In this document: in pieces, positions 26,912 to 35,534 of the stretch
How the letters are laid out: each line of letters opens with the position of its first letter
Numbering within the stretch: position 1 is the stretch's first letter
Assembly: GCA_005473895.2 (NCBI GenBank)
Contig: SRJI02000011.1
Location: 1 to 64,000 of the forward strand
Source: Carideicomes alvinocaridis
GTDB lineage: Bacteria; Pseudomonadota; Alphaproteobacteria; Rhodobacterales; Rhodobacteraceae
Length of the DNA stretch: 64,000 nucleotides
Direction: 5' to 3'
Translations under genes and position numbers: made by a program
Notes under the pieces: generated by a model
What the model was told of the DNA's origin: nothing
The model's database searches: none
The model's input: only the letters and a program-made list of their open reading frames with translations

Positions 26912-27091
26912 CGCGGTCTCCCTTGCTGTTCGGTCGGTTGGGCCAAGTGAAACCATGCTTCGCCGCCGATTGCCAGCAATTGCCCTTGCGTTGACCGCAT
27001 GGCGCCACATTTCTACGCTATCCGCATCGTGCCGGCCGGCGCGGCCCTGCGTCCGGCCCCCGCGATCACCTAGCAGGACCCGTTAAGGCAC

Positions 27092-28120
27092 ATGATCACG
27101 CCCTCCGCCCCAAGCGACCAGGACCGACCGACGCAATCGCTGCCGGTCATCCTTGCGCGCGATCTGCGGGTGGTGAACGGCGCCAACCTGGGCGACCCGG
27201 TGAGCTTTGCCGCCGAGCTGGAGCCGGGAGACGTCTACGGCCTGTCGCAGCTGTCCGAGCGCCAGGCGCTGCAGGTCCACCCGGCCGAGTCCGGGCCCTT
27301 CACCATCGCCGAGGGCAGCGCGCTCGGGACCGCCGGGCACGATCTGCACCTGGATTGCTGCGCCACCTTCATGTCCGGCGACGGTGCCACGACCGAGGCG
27401 CTGATCCTGGTCGAGGTGGATGCCGAGGGCAGCGTCGCCGGGACCTACCTGCTACCGCTCGCGCCGATGGCACCGGGCGTGGATTACGTTCTTGTCGGAG
27501 CGGTGAAGGAGGATGCCCGCCGCAAGCTCGCGCAGGTGGCCTGTGTCAGCTTCACCCGGGGCACCCATATCACGCTCGGCTCTGGCGAGCAGCGGCGGAT
27601 CGAGGATCTGAAGGTGGGCGACAAGGTGCTGACCCGTGACGACGGGGTGCAGGCGATCCGCTGGATCGGCCAGTCCACGCTGCGGGCCACCGGCGCCTTC
27701 TGCCCCATCGTGATCACCGCCGGCACGCTGCACAACGCGCACGACCTGATGGTCAGCCCCGATCACCGGCTGTTCATCTACCAGCGCAGCGACGAACTGG
27801 GCGCCGGCCGGTCCGAGGTGCTGGTCAAGGCGCGCCACCTCGAGAACGGCGAGACGATCTATCGCCGGGAAGGCGGTTATGTCGATTACTTCCAGCTGCT
27901 CTTCGACGCGCACCAGATCATCTATGCCGAAGGCATTGCGGCCGAGTCGCTTCTGATCGACCCGCGCACCCGCCCCGTCCTGCCGGAGGCGGTGTCTGAA
28001 AAGCTGGCTGCGACCCTTCCCGGGCACGAGCGGCGCCCCAACGACCCGTTCGAGATACAGGAGACGCTCGTGCGCCGCCCCGACGCGGCCGAGATCCTGC
28101 GCCGCTCCTCCACCCGCTGA
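27092..28120 (+). CDS. Hint-domain (Hedgehog/intein) protein
   Basis: A 342-residue protein. The N-terminal ~145 residues are beta-rich and of unknown fold. A Hint_2-type domain (about 149-300) starts near CVSFTRGTHI and continues with RIEDLKVGDKVLTRDDGVQAIRW, MVSPDHRLFI and QLLFDAHQIIYAEGI. Hint domains perform self-splicing or cleavage at a Cys or Ser; proteins of this kind are numerous in Rhodobacteraceae and are often attached to secreted or surface proteins. No C-terminal extein is present here: only about 45 residues follow. No signal peptide is visible. The real cleavage activity and target are unknown. Confidence 0.87.
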   Translation: MITPSAPSDQDRPTQSLPVILARDLRVVNGANLGDPVSFAAELEPGDVYGLSQLSERQALQVHPAESGPFTIAEGSALGTAGHDLHLDCCATFMSGDGATTEALILVEVDAEGSVAGTYLLPLAPMAPGVDYVLVGAVKEDARRKLAQVACVSFTRGTHITLGSGEQRRIEDLKVGDKVLTRDDGVQAIRWIGQSTLRATGAFCPIVITAGTLHNAHDLMVSPDHRLFIYQRSDELGAGRSEVLVKARHLENGETIYRREGGYVDYFQLLFDAHQIIYAEGIAAESLLIDPRTRPVLPEAVSEKLAATLPGHERRPNDPFEIQETLVRRPDAAEILRRSSTR

Positions 28121-28123
28121 GGG

Positions 28124-28384
28124 TCAGCCGCGCAGCGCGTCGATCAGCTCGTCCTTCGACATGTCGGACCGGCCCTCGATGCCGACTTCCTGGGCCCGGT
28201 CGTAAAGCTCATCCTTGGTCCAGTCCTCGTAGGGTGGCTGCTTGCCCCCCTTCCTCGAGGGGTGCTGGCTGTCGTTGGCCTTGGCATTGGCGATGCGGGC
28301 CGATTTCTCCTTGGAATAGCCCTGGTCGCGCAGCTCTTCGTAGGTCTCGTCGTCCTTGACGCTGTTGGCATGGTTCTTGGCCAT
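28124..28384 (-). CDS. Small Rho-N/SAP-like domain protein
   Basis: An 86-residue, very hydrophilic protein. The N-terminal half (KNHANSVKDDETYEELRDQG, then YSKEKSARIANA) is of the ChaB-like/DUF7218 kind. The C-terminal half (WTKDELYDRAQEVGIEG..MSKDELIDALR) is a helix-extension-helix of the Rho N-terminal or SAP type, usually nucleic-acid-binding. The start at 28384 has GGAGG six bases upstream. It converges with the Hint gene, leaving only 3 nt. Similar small proteins are often stress- or stationary-phase-associated; the role here is unknown. Confidence 0.8.
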   Translation of the reverse strand: MAKNHANSVKDDETYEELRDQGYSKEKSARIANAKANDSQHPSRKGGKQPPYEDWTKDELYDRAQEVGIEGRSDMSKDELIDALRG

Positions 28385-28529
28385 TTCCGCCTCCATTGGT
28401 TGCCTGCCCGATCAACCCGGAGGGGCGGCGCGCTGTTCCCGCCGGGCGCGGCTGATCGGCACGCTCTGGCCCATCCGGGACGCCGTGATTTTCTTGCCTT
28501 TCCCCCGGCCCGCGCCTATACGCCCGGCC

Positions 28530-30137
28530 ATGCTGGACATGCCCACAAACCGCCCCGACCTGCCCGCCGAGATCGCCCGCCGGCGGACCTTTGCGATCAT
28601 CTCGCACCCGGATGCGGGCAAGACCACGCTGACGGAGAAATTCCTGCTGTTCGGCGGGGCGATCCAGATGGCCGGACAGGTCCGCGCCAAGGGCGAGGCG
28701 CGGCGCACCCGGTCGGACTTCATGCAGATGGAGAAGGATCGCGGCATCTCCGTCTCGGCCTCTGCCATGTCCTTCGATTACAAGAAATTTCGGTTCAACC
28801 TCGTGGACACGCCGGGCCACTCGGACTTTTCCGAGGACACCTATCGCACGCTCACGGCCGTGGACGCGGCGATCATGGTGATCGACGGCGCCAAGGGGGT
28901 GGAAAGCCAGACGCAGAAGCTGTTCGAGGTCTGCCGCCTGCGCGACCTGCCGATCCTGACCTTCTGCAACAAGATGGACCGCGAAAGCCGCGACACCTTC
29001 GAGATCATCGACGAAATCCAGGAAAACCTCGCCATCGACGTGACGCCCGCCTCTTGGCCCATCGGCGTGGGGCGCGATTTCCTCGGCGCCTACGACATGC
29101 TGAACGACCGGCTGGAGCTGATCGACCGCGCCGACCGCAACCGCGTGGCCGAGTCGATCCAGATCACCGGGCTGGACGATCCGAAACTGGCCGAGCATGT
29201 GCCGCCGCAATTGCTGGAACAGCTCCGCGAAGAGGTGGAGATGGCGCGCGAGCTGCTGCCCAGGCTCGACAAGCAGGCGGTGCTGGAGGGGCACATGACG
29301 CCCATCTGGTTCGGCAGCGCGATCAACTCCTTCGGGGTGAAGGAGCTGATGGACGGCATCGGCGCCTATGCGCCCGAGCCGCAGGTGCAGCGCGCCGAGC
29401 CGCGCCAGATCGCGCCGGAAGAGACGAAGGTTTCGGGCTTCGTCTTCAAGGTGCAGGCCAACATGGACCCCAAGCACCGCGACCGGGTGGCCTTTGTCCG
29501 CATGGCGTCGGGCCATTTCAAGCGCGGGATGAAGCTGACCCATGTGCGCACCAAGAAGCCGATGACCGTCTCGGCGCCGGTGCTCTTCCTCGCCTCCGAC
29601 CGCGAACTGGCGGAAGAGGCCTGGGCCGGCGACATCATCGGCATCCCGAACCACGGCCAGCTGCGTATCGGCGACACGCTGACCGAGGGCGAGGCGCTGA
29701 AGGTCGCGGGCATCCCCTCCTTCGCGCCGGAGCTGCTCCAAACCTGCCGCGCGGGCGACCCGATGAAGGCCAAGCACCTGGAAAAGGCGCTGATGCAATT
29801 CGCGGAGGAGGGCGCGGCCAAGGTCTTCAAACCCGCCTTCGGCTCGGGCTTCATCGTGGGCGTGGTGGGCGCGCTGCAATTCGAGGTCCTCGCCTCGCGG
29901 ATCGAGCTGGAATACGGCCTGCCCGTGCGCTTCGAGGCGTCGCAATTCACCTCCGCCCGCTGGGTCAACGGCCCCAAGGCGGCGGTGGAGAAATTCGTGG
30001 CCGCCAACAAGCAGCATATCAGCCACGACCACGACGGCGACACGGTCTACCTCACGCGCCTGCAATGGGACATCGACCGGGTGGAGCGCGACTATCCCGA
30101 CATCACGCTGTCGGCGACGAAGGAAATGATGGCGTGA
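28530..30137 (+). CDS. prfC: Peptide chain release factor 3
   Basis: RF3 is the GTPase that removes RF1 or RF2 from the ribosome after peptide release. The 535-residue protein has the full family length. G-motifs are clear: HPDAGKTTLTEK (G1), RGISVSASAM (G2), DTPGHSDFSED (G3) and CNKMDRE (G4), followed by domain II and the RF3 C-terminal domain. ATG 28530 was chosen because the conserved part begins soon after; a second ATG three codons later is possible. Its stop overlaps the GTG start of the next gene (GTGA). Confidence 0.97.
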   Translation: MLDMPTNRPDLPAEIARRRTFAIISHPDAGKTTLTEKFLLFGGAIQMAGQVRAKGEARRTRSDFMQMEKDRGISVSASAMSFDYKKFRFNLVDTPGHSDFSEDTYRTLTAVDAAIMVIDGAKGVESQTQKLFEVCRLRDLPILTFCNKMDRESRDTFEIIDEIQENLAIDVTPASWPIGVGRDFLGAYDMLNDRLELIDRADRNRVAESIQITGLDDPKLAEHVPPQLLEQLREEVEMARELLPRLDKQAVLEGHMTPIWFGSAINSFGVKELMDGIGAYAPEPQVQRAEPRQIAPEETKVSGFVFKVQANMDPKHRDRVAFVRMASGHFKRGMKLTHVRTKKPMTVSAPVLFLASDRELAEEAWAGDIIGIPNHGQLRIGDTLTEGEALKVAGIPSFAPELLQTCRAGDPMKAKHLEKALMQFAEEGAAKVFKPAFGSGFIVGVVGALQFEVLASRIELEYGLPVRFEASQFTSARWVNGPKAAVEKFVAANKQHISHDHDGDTVYLTRLQWDIDRVERDYPDITLSATKEMMA

Positions 30138-30754
30138 CCCGGCCCAACCGCGGGCTGCCCACGCAGGAGATCGTGGCGCATCCCGCGCGGGGCGATTTCA
30201 TGGGCAACCGCGGGCAGTTGCACGATGATCGGGGCCGGCTGACCGGGCGGGCCCATACCACGCGCTGCTGGGTCTGCTGCACGCTGTCCTTCAGGGGGCG
30301 CGAGCGGCAGGTCATGGCGCCAGGCCAATACACCGAGCTGTTCTTCCTCGACGAGGCCGTGGCATTGGCCGCAGGCCACCGGCCTTGCGCCGAGTGCCGC
30401 CGTGCGGATTACAACCGCTGGCGCGAGGCCTGGGGCGCGGCCTTTGGCGAGGTGGTGCCCGCGGCCGAGATGGACCGCGTGATGCATGCCGCCCGCATCG
30501 TCCCGCGCCGCGGCCAGTTGCGCCATGAGGCGCCGGCCGCAACCCTGCCCGACGGCGCCTTCGTGCTGCTGGACGAGGTGCCGCACCTGGTCCTCGGGGA
30601 TCGCACCCTGCCCTATGCCCCGGACGGCTATACAACGCCGGTTCCGCGGCCAGCCGGCGCGGTCACCGTCCTGACCCCCGCGCCGACCCTGCGCGTCCTC
30701 GCCGCCGGGTTCCGCCCCGCGTTGCACCGCAGCGCCAGCGCCTTCGCGTCGTGA
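30134..30754 (+). CDS. Conserved unknown protein with CxxCC and CxxC motifs, coupled to prfC
   Basis: A 206-residue protein starting at GTG 30134, which overlaps the prfC stop by 4 nt, so it is translationally coupled. It contains Cys45-x2-Cys48-Cys49 (TRCWVCCTLSF) and Cys85-x2-Cys88 (HRPCAECRRADYNRW), spaced as in a small zinc-ribbon-like fold, plus conserved-looking segments GDFMGNRGQLHDD and GQYTELFFLDEAVALAAGHRPC. There is no signal peptide or membrane helix. I recall similar proteins as hypothetical in other Alphaproteobacteria but know no function. The second motif is reminiscent of Ada-type metal-binding segments, without enough similarity to claim it. Confidence 0.78.
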   Translation: MTRPNRGLPTQEIVAHPARGDFMGNRGQLHDDRGRLTGRAHTTRCWVCCTLSFRGRERQVMAPGQYTELFFLDEAVALAAGHRPCAECRRADYNRWREAWGAAFGEVVPAAEMDRVMHAARIVPRRGQLRHEAPAATLPDGAFVLLDEVPHLVLGDRTLPYAPDGYTTPVPRPAGAVTVLTPAPTLRVLAAGFRPALHRSASAFAS

Positions 30755-30800
30755 TCCGCCCCGCTTGCGCGGCCTGCCCCGGCGCGGGCATGGTGGCGTC

Positions 30801-32630
30801 ATGAGCGACAGCCCCCCTCCGCGCCGGCCGACCTATGACGGCGGCATCCCCGCCCTGCTGGAGCAGATGGAGGCGCGGCGCGATCCGCTGGTCTATGGCC
30901 CGGGCGAGGCGCTGCCGCCGCTCGACGTCGATCTCGGGCCCCTCAAGGAAGACCGCGTGCTGCGCCCCGCCGAGGATCCGGATTTCGAGGCCCCCGCCAC
31001 CACCTATGCCCGCAAGCGCAAGGCGCTCCGGCGCGAATTCCAGGACGCGCCGGAGATCTGCTACCTGAACGGCATGCTGATCGCCAACCTGCGCCGCCGC
31101 GAGGCGCCCGCCCATTGCGCGCCGCTCTTCCGCCGGCTGTGGTCCGAGGAGGCGCGGTTCCTGATCGACCACCTCGATCCGCGCTGGCTGGTCTCCTCGA
31201 TCACCACCTTCGGCGATCACGGCGGGACAGAGGTGCAGCGGCGCGTGGGCTCGTCGCTGTCGGTGCTTTTCAACACGATGAAGCTCTATGAGAGCGAGAG
31301 GCTCTATTCCGGGCGCGGGGCCGACACGCCCTTCACCCTGCGCGGCCGGGCGCAATCGCCCCTCCCGCTGGAGATGGACCGCTTTGCGCTGGAGAACGGC
31401 GGGCTCGACGTCAACATGCTGGGCCGGCTCTGGCTGGAGGCCGCGGAGGACGCGGTGATCCGCCCCCTCGCCCACCACCTGCTGACCGAGCTGATCCACG
31501 ACCCCTACAACGTCTTCCGCCGCCTGCGCCGGATGCGCGTCCGCAAGGAGCGGCAGCAGGCGAAACGCGAGGCCGCGCGGGACGTTGCCACTTCGCAGCC
31601 AGCCTCGATGAGTGACCGAACGCCCGAAGAACAGACCGGCCCGCGGCAGGTCACGCCGGCCGCCTCGGCCCTGCCCCGCTGGGGGATCGTCACCATGACC
31701 AACGCGGCGCCCGAGGCGATCCTCGGTTTCGTCGCCCATCACCTGGAACTCGGGGCCGCCCACGTCGCCCTCTACCTCGACGGCAGCGATCCCGGCGGGC
31801 TGGAGCCGCTGGCGGCGCAACCCGCCGTCTCCGTCACGCTCTGCGACGACGCATGGTGGCAGGCCCAGCCCCGCCCCCGGATGGACGAACACCAGCTGCG
31901 GCAGGGCCATTGCGCCACGCTCGCCTACGACGCCGCCCCCGCCCGCGGGCTGGACTGGATCGCCCATATCGACACGGACGAATTCCTCCTGCCCGAGCCG
32001 CCCGGCCGTGACGATCCCGTCGCCAAGGCACTGGCCACGATCGCCCCCGACCGCCTCTGCGCCCGCGCCGTCCCGGTGGAGGGGCTGGCCCCCCTCCACG
32101 GCACGCCCCCGCGCTATTTCAAGCGCCTGCCCGACAGCGTGGGCCAGCCCAAATCGGTGATGGAGGACATCGCGCCCGATTTCGGCCAGCACCTGCGCAA
32201 GGGGTTCCTCAGCCATACCAGCGGCAAGGTCTTCGCCCGCACCGGTTTGGGCCGCGTCCGGCTGGGCATCCACGCGCTCAAGATCGCAGGCAAGGAAAAG
32301 GATCACGGCGCGCCGCTGGAGGGCGTGCTGCTGGGCCATTGCCACAGCCCCGGCTGGGACCATTTCCGCGAGACACTGGAGTTCCGCCTCGCCCACGGCT
32401 CCTACCGCAAACGCGACGCCTCGGGGATGAAGCTGCACGACATCCTCGCCTTCCTGCGCGAGGACGCGGGCGAGGAGGGCCTGCGCCGCCTCTATGCCGA
32501 ACTTTGCGAGGCCCGGCCCGAGGTGCTGGAGCGGTTCCGCGCCCATGGCCTGCTGCTCGACCACCCGATCGACCCGCAGGCCGCCGCCACCCGGGTCTTC
32601 GGCGCGGCCCTGCGGAAAGCCGGGGAATGA
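30801..32630 (+). CDS. Glycosyltransferase family 2-like protein with unknown N-terminal domain
   Basis: A 609-residue protein in two parts. Residues about 1-255 form a helical domain of unknown function (EICYLNGMLIANLRRRE, then RWLVSSITTFGDHGG). A charged linker (about 250-285, RKERQQAKREAARD) leads to a glycosyltransferase domain like the DUF4422/GT2-type capsule enzymes: WGIVTMTNAAPEAILGFVAHHLELG, then Asp391-Thr-Asp393 in AHIDTDEFLLPE as the metal/nucleotide-sugar DxD. The C-terminal domain is a paralogue of the next gene, whose ATG overlaps this stop. A fusion of two usually separate genes is possible. It probably adds sugar to a surface polysaccharide; acceptor and sugar are unknown. 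Confidence 0.83.
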   Translation: MSDSPPPRRPTYDGGIPALLEQMEARRDPLVYGPGEALPPLDVDLGPLKEDRVLRPAEDPDFEAPATTYARKRKALRREFQDAPEICYLNGMLIANLRRREAPAHCAPLFRRLWSEEARFLIDHLDPRWLVSSITTFGDHGGTEVQRRVGSSLSVLFNTMKLYESERLYSGRGADTPFTLRGRAQSPLPLEMDRFALENGGLDVNMLGRLWLEAAEDAVIRPLAHHLLTELIHDPYNVFRRLRRMRVRKERQQAKREAARDVATSQPASMSDRTPEEQTGPRQVTPAASALPRWGIVTMTNAAPEAILGFVAHHLELGAAHVALYLDGSDPGGLEPLAAQPAVSVTLCDDAWWQAQPRPRMDEHQLRQGHCATLAYDAAPARGLDWIAHIDTDEFLLPEPPGRDDPVAKALATIAPDRLCARAVPVEGLAPLHGTPPRYFKRLPDSVGQPKSVMEDIAPDFGQHLRKGFLSHTSGKVFARTGLGRVRLGIHALKIAGKEKDHGAPLEGVLLGHCHSPGWDHFRETLEFRLAHGSYRKRDASGMKLHDILAFLREDAGEEGLRRLYAELCEARPEVLERFRAHGLLLDHPIDPQAAATRVFGAALRKAGE

Positions 32631-33577
32631 GCGCCAGCTGGGGTCTCATCGCGACGGTCAAGGCACCGACGGAGCAACTTCTGGACTTCTGCGCCCATCA
32701 CCTCGAGCTGGGGGCGCAGCGGCTCTACATCTATCTCGACGATTGCAACGAGCAGAGCTTTGCCCGTCTCCGCGCCCATCCGAAGATCAAGCCGGTCATG
32801 ACCGACGCCGCATGGTGGGAAAAGCGTCGCGGGCGGCCGGACAAGCACCAGTCGCGCCAGTTCCTGAACGCCCGCCACGCCTGCAACCGCCGGGCCGAGG
32901 TGCAGTGGCTCGCCCATATCGACGTGGACGAGTTCCTGATGCCGGAGGCGGGTACGGTGGGCGAGATCCTCGAGCGCCTGCCCCTCACCTGCCTCTGCGC
33001 CCGGATGCGCCCGGCCGAGGCGCTGGCCGAGGATCCGGACCACCCCACCGCGCCCGAGACCTGCTTCAAGGCCATGCACGTCCCCGCGGCGGAGCGCCAG
33101 CAGGCGGCCGAGCGCGCCTTCCCGGAATTCGGGCGATACCTGAGCGGCGGCTTCCTGAGCCACGTGGCGGGCAAGCTCTTCTTCCGGGCCGGGATCGGGA
33201 TGAAGGTCAAGATCCACAACGTCTACATGGACGACGAGGAGAACCCGGGCGAGCAGGAGCTGCCCGAGGTGGCGCTGCTGCACATGCATGCCGAAAGCTG
33301 GGAAGACTGGCGCGCCCGCTTCGACTATCGCATGGCGGCAGGTTCCTACCGCGAGGGGCTGAAGGCGCCGGTCAACAGTGGCCGGGGCGGGCTGCCGCTC
33401 CACGACCTCTTCACCGGCATCCTCGAGGCCGAGGGCGAGGCCGGGCTCAGGCGATTCTACGAAACGATCTGCCGCGCCACGCCTGCCCTGCAGCAAAGAC
33501 TCGCCGCCGAGGGGTTGCTCCGCCGCCACCATCTATCGCTCGGGGAAAAGCGCGCGCGGCACTTTCCCGGGGGATGA
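32627..33577 (+). CDS. Glycosyltransferase family 2-like protein
   Basis: A 316-residue enzyme paralogous to the C-terminal half of the upstream gene. It begins WGLIATVKAPTEQLLDFCAHHLELGAQRLYIYLDD and has Asp99-Val-Asp101 in AHIDVDEFLMPE as the DxD motif, followed by GGFLSHVAGKLFFRAG and HMHAESWEDW. There is no signal peptide or membrane helix, so it acts in the cytoplasm. ATG 32627 overlaps the previous stop (ATGA). The pair probably modifies an exported glycan in sequence or as a complex; this is inference. Confidence 0.85.
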   Translation: MSASWGLIATVKAPTEQLLDFCAHHLELGAQRLYIYLDDCNEQSFARLRAHPKIKPVMTDAAWWEKRRGRPDKHQSRQFLNARHACNRRAEVQWLAHIDVDEFLMPEAGTVGEILERLPLTCLCARMRPAEALAEDPDHPTAPETCFKAMHVPAAERQQAAERAFPEFGRYLSGGFLSHVAGKLFFRAGIGMKVKIHNVYMDDEENPGEQELPEVALLHMHAESWEDWRARFDYRMAAGSYREGLKAPVNSGRGGLPLHDLFTGILEAEGEAGLRRFYETICRATPALQQRLAAEGLLRRHHLSLGEKRARHFPGG

Positions 33578-33778
33578 GCCCCGATCGTCCCCCGAACTGC
33601 GACAATCAGGCCGCAAAACGCGGGAATGACCTTGCAAAAAAGGCATCATGTTGACCCCGGCGGCATTTTTCACTAGAGCCAGCTACGCAGGTCATCCATG
33701 TCAGAGACAGGGCCATCCGGGCCTGACCTGCAACAGACGCGACGGGCCATGAGTGTTGTCCGTCCATGACGGAAAAAC

Positions 33779-35350
33779 ATGACCAAGTTTAGCGAACTCA
33801 ACCTGAATCCCAAGGTTCTCAAGGCCATCGAAGAGGCCGGATACGAGACCCCCACCCCCATCCAGGCCGGCGCCATCCCGCCCGCGCTCGAAGGGCGCGA
33901 CGTGCTGGGCATCGCCCAGACCGGCACCGGCAAGACGGCCAGCTTCACGCTGCCGATGATCACCATGCTGGCGCGCGGCCGGGCCCGGGCGCGCATGCCC
34001 CGCAGCCTCGTGCTCTGCCCGACGCGGGAACTCGCCGCGCAGGTGGCCGAGAACTTCGACACCTATGCCAAGCACGTGAAGCTGACCAAGGCGCTGCTGA
34101 TCGGCGGCGTCTCCTTCAAGGAACAGGACCAGCTGATCGACAAGGGCGTCGACGTGCTGATCGCCACGCCGGGCCGCCTGCTCGACCATTTCGAGCGCGG
34201 CAAGCTGCTGCTCACCGGCGTGCAGGTCATGGTGGTGGACGAGGCCGACCGGATGCTCGACATGGGCTTCATCCCGGATATCGAGCGGATCTTCTCGCTC
34301 ACCCCCTTCACCCGGCAGACCCTGTTCTTCTCCGCCACCATGGCGCCCGAGATCGAGCGGATCACCAACACCTTCCTCTCCGCCCCCGCGCGGATCGAGG
34401 TGGCGCGCCAGGCCACGGCCTCCGAGACGATCGAACAGGGCGTGGTGATGTTCAAGGGCTCGCGCCGCGACCGCGAGGCCAGCGAAAAGCGCAAGGTCCT
34501 GCGCATGATGATCGACGCGGAGGGTGAGAAATGCACCAACGCGATCATCTTCTGCAACCGCAAGACCGACGTGGACATCGTCGCCAAGAGCCTCAAGAAA
34601 TACGGCTATGACGCGGCGCCGATCCACGGCGACCTCGACCAGTCGCAGCGCACCCGCACGCTCGAAGGCTTCCGCGCGGGAGACCTGCGCTTCCTCGTGG
34701 CCTCCGACGTGGCCGCGCGCGGGCTCGACGTGCCCTCGGTGAGCCACGTGTTCAACTTCGACGTGCCCTCCCATGCGGAGGATTACGTGCACCGCATCGG
34801 CCGCACCGGCCGCGCCGGGCGCGAGGGCAAGGCGATCACGATCTCCGGCCCGAAGGACGAAAAGAACCTCGCCGATATCGAGCGCCTGCTCCAGAAGGAG
34901 ATCCCGCGCCTCGAGAACCCGCTGAAAGGCAGCGCCCCCGAGGCGGAGGCCGAGCGCCCCGCCGCCGAGGACGAGGCGAAGCCCAAGCGCAGCCGCCGCT
35001 CGCGCGGGGGCAAGAAGGACGCGCCCGAGAGCCAGGGTGCCGCCGAACAGCCCGCCCCGCAGGACAAGGGCGACAAGGCCCCCGCCAGGGAGAGCGCCGC
35101 CAAGGAAAGCGCAGCCAAGGAAGAGGCGAAAGCCCCCGCCAAGGACGCACCGAAGGACAAGGTCCAGGCGCCCTCCGAGGAAAGCGGCGCGGATGACAGA
35201 AGCGGCAAGCGGTCGGGCGGCAAGTCGTCCCGCGGCGGCAAAGGCGAGGGCAAATCCGGCGGCAAGTCCGGCCCCAAGGGCCCCGTCGGCATGGGCGACC
35301 ACATGCCCAGCTTCATCGCGATGAGCTTCGACGAGCGCAAGACCGGCTGA
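33779..35350 (+). CDS. DEAD-box RNA helicase, RhlE type
   Basis: A 523-residue ATP-dependent RNA helicase. Motifs in order: Q-motif GYETPTPIQ, motif I AQTGTGKT (residues 46-53), PTRELAAQ, DEAD near residue 152, SAT, and HRIGRTGR in domain 2. The helicase core ends near residue 380. The last ~140 residues are low-complexity, rich in Lys, Glu, Ala and Gly with RSRRSRGGKK and SGGKSSRGGKG tracts, as in RhlE-like proteins that bind RNA or the degradosome. Just across the convergent junction lies the RNase J gene, a sensible functional neighbour in RNA turnover although on the opposite strand. Confidence 0.93.
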   Translation: MTKFSELNLNPKVLKAIEEAGYETPTPIQAGAIPPALEGRDVLGIAQTGTGKTASFTLPMITMLARGRARARMPRSLVLCPTRELAAQVAENFDTYAKHVKLTKALLIGGVSFKEQDQLIDKGVDVLIATPGRLLDHFERGKLLLTGVQVMVVDEADRMLDMGFIPDIERIFSLTPFTRQTLFFSATMAPEIERITNTFLSAPARIEVARQATASETIEQGVVMFKGSRRDREASEKRKVLRMMIDAEGEKCTNAIIFCNRKTDVDIVAKSLKKYGYDAAPIHGDLDQSQRTRTLEGFRAGDLRFLVASDVAARGLDVPSVSHVFNFDVPSHAEDYVHRIGRTGRAGREGKAITISGPKDEKNLADIERLLQKEIPRLENPLKGSAPEAEAERPAAEDEAKPKRSRRSRGGKKDAPESQGAAEQPAPQDKGDKAPARESAAKESAAKEEAKAPAKDAPKDKVQAPSEESGADDRSGKRSGGKSSRGGKGEGKSGGKSGPKGPVGMGDHMPSFIAMSFDERKTG

Positions 35351-35473
35351 CCCGGCGGGGGGTGCTCTCGGGCTCCCCCTTCATCTTGCCCGAAAAACTC
35401 CCGCCGGAGGCTCCCTGCCCCGCCACCGGCGCGATGAGAAAGGGCCGGCGCACCACCGGCACCGGCCCTCCCC

Positions 35474-35522
35474 AAATCTTTTGAACCAAAAGATTTCCGA
35501 AAAGTCTTGCTTCAAGACTTTT
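35474..35522. repeat. Paired AT-rich hairpins between convergent genes, copy B
   Basis: Hairpin 1 (35474-35496) is AAATCTTTTG-AAC-CAAAAGATTT and hairpin 2 (35500-35522) is AAAAGTCTTG-CTT-CAAGACTTTT. Both have 10-bp stems and 3-nt loops. The pair lies between the helicase and RNase J genes, 12 nt before the latter's stop, and is of the same design as 22540-22589. The U-rich arm on either strand makes it a plausible two-way terminator. Confidence 0.85.
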
Positions 35523-35534
35523 CCCGCGCCCGGC

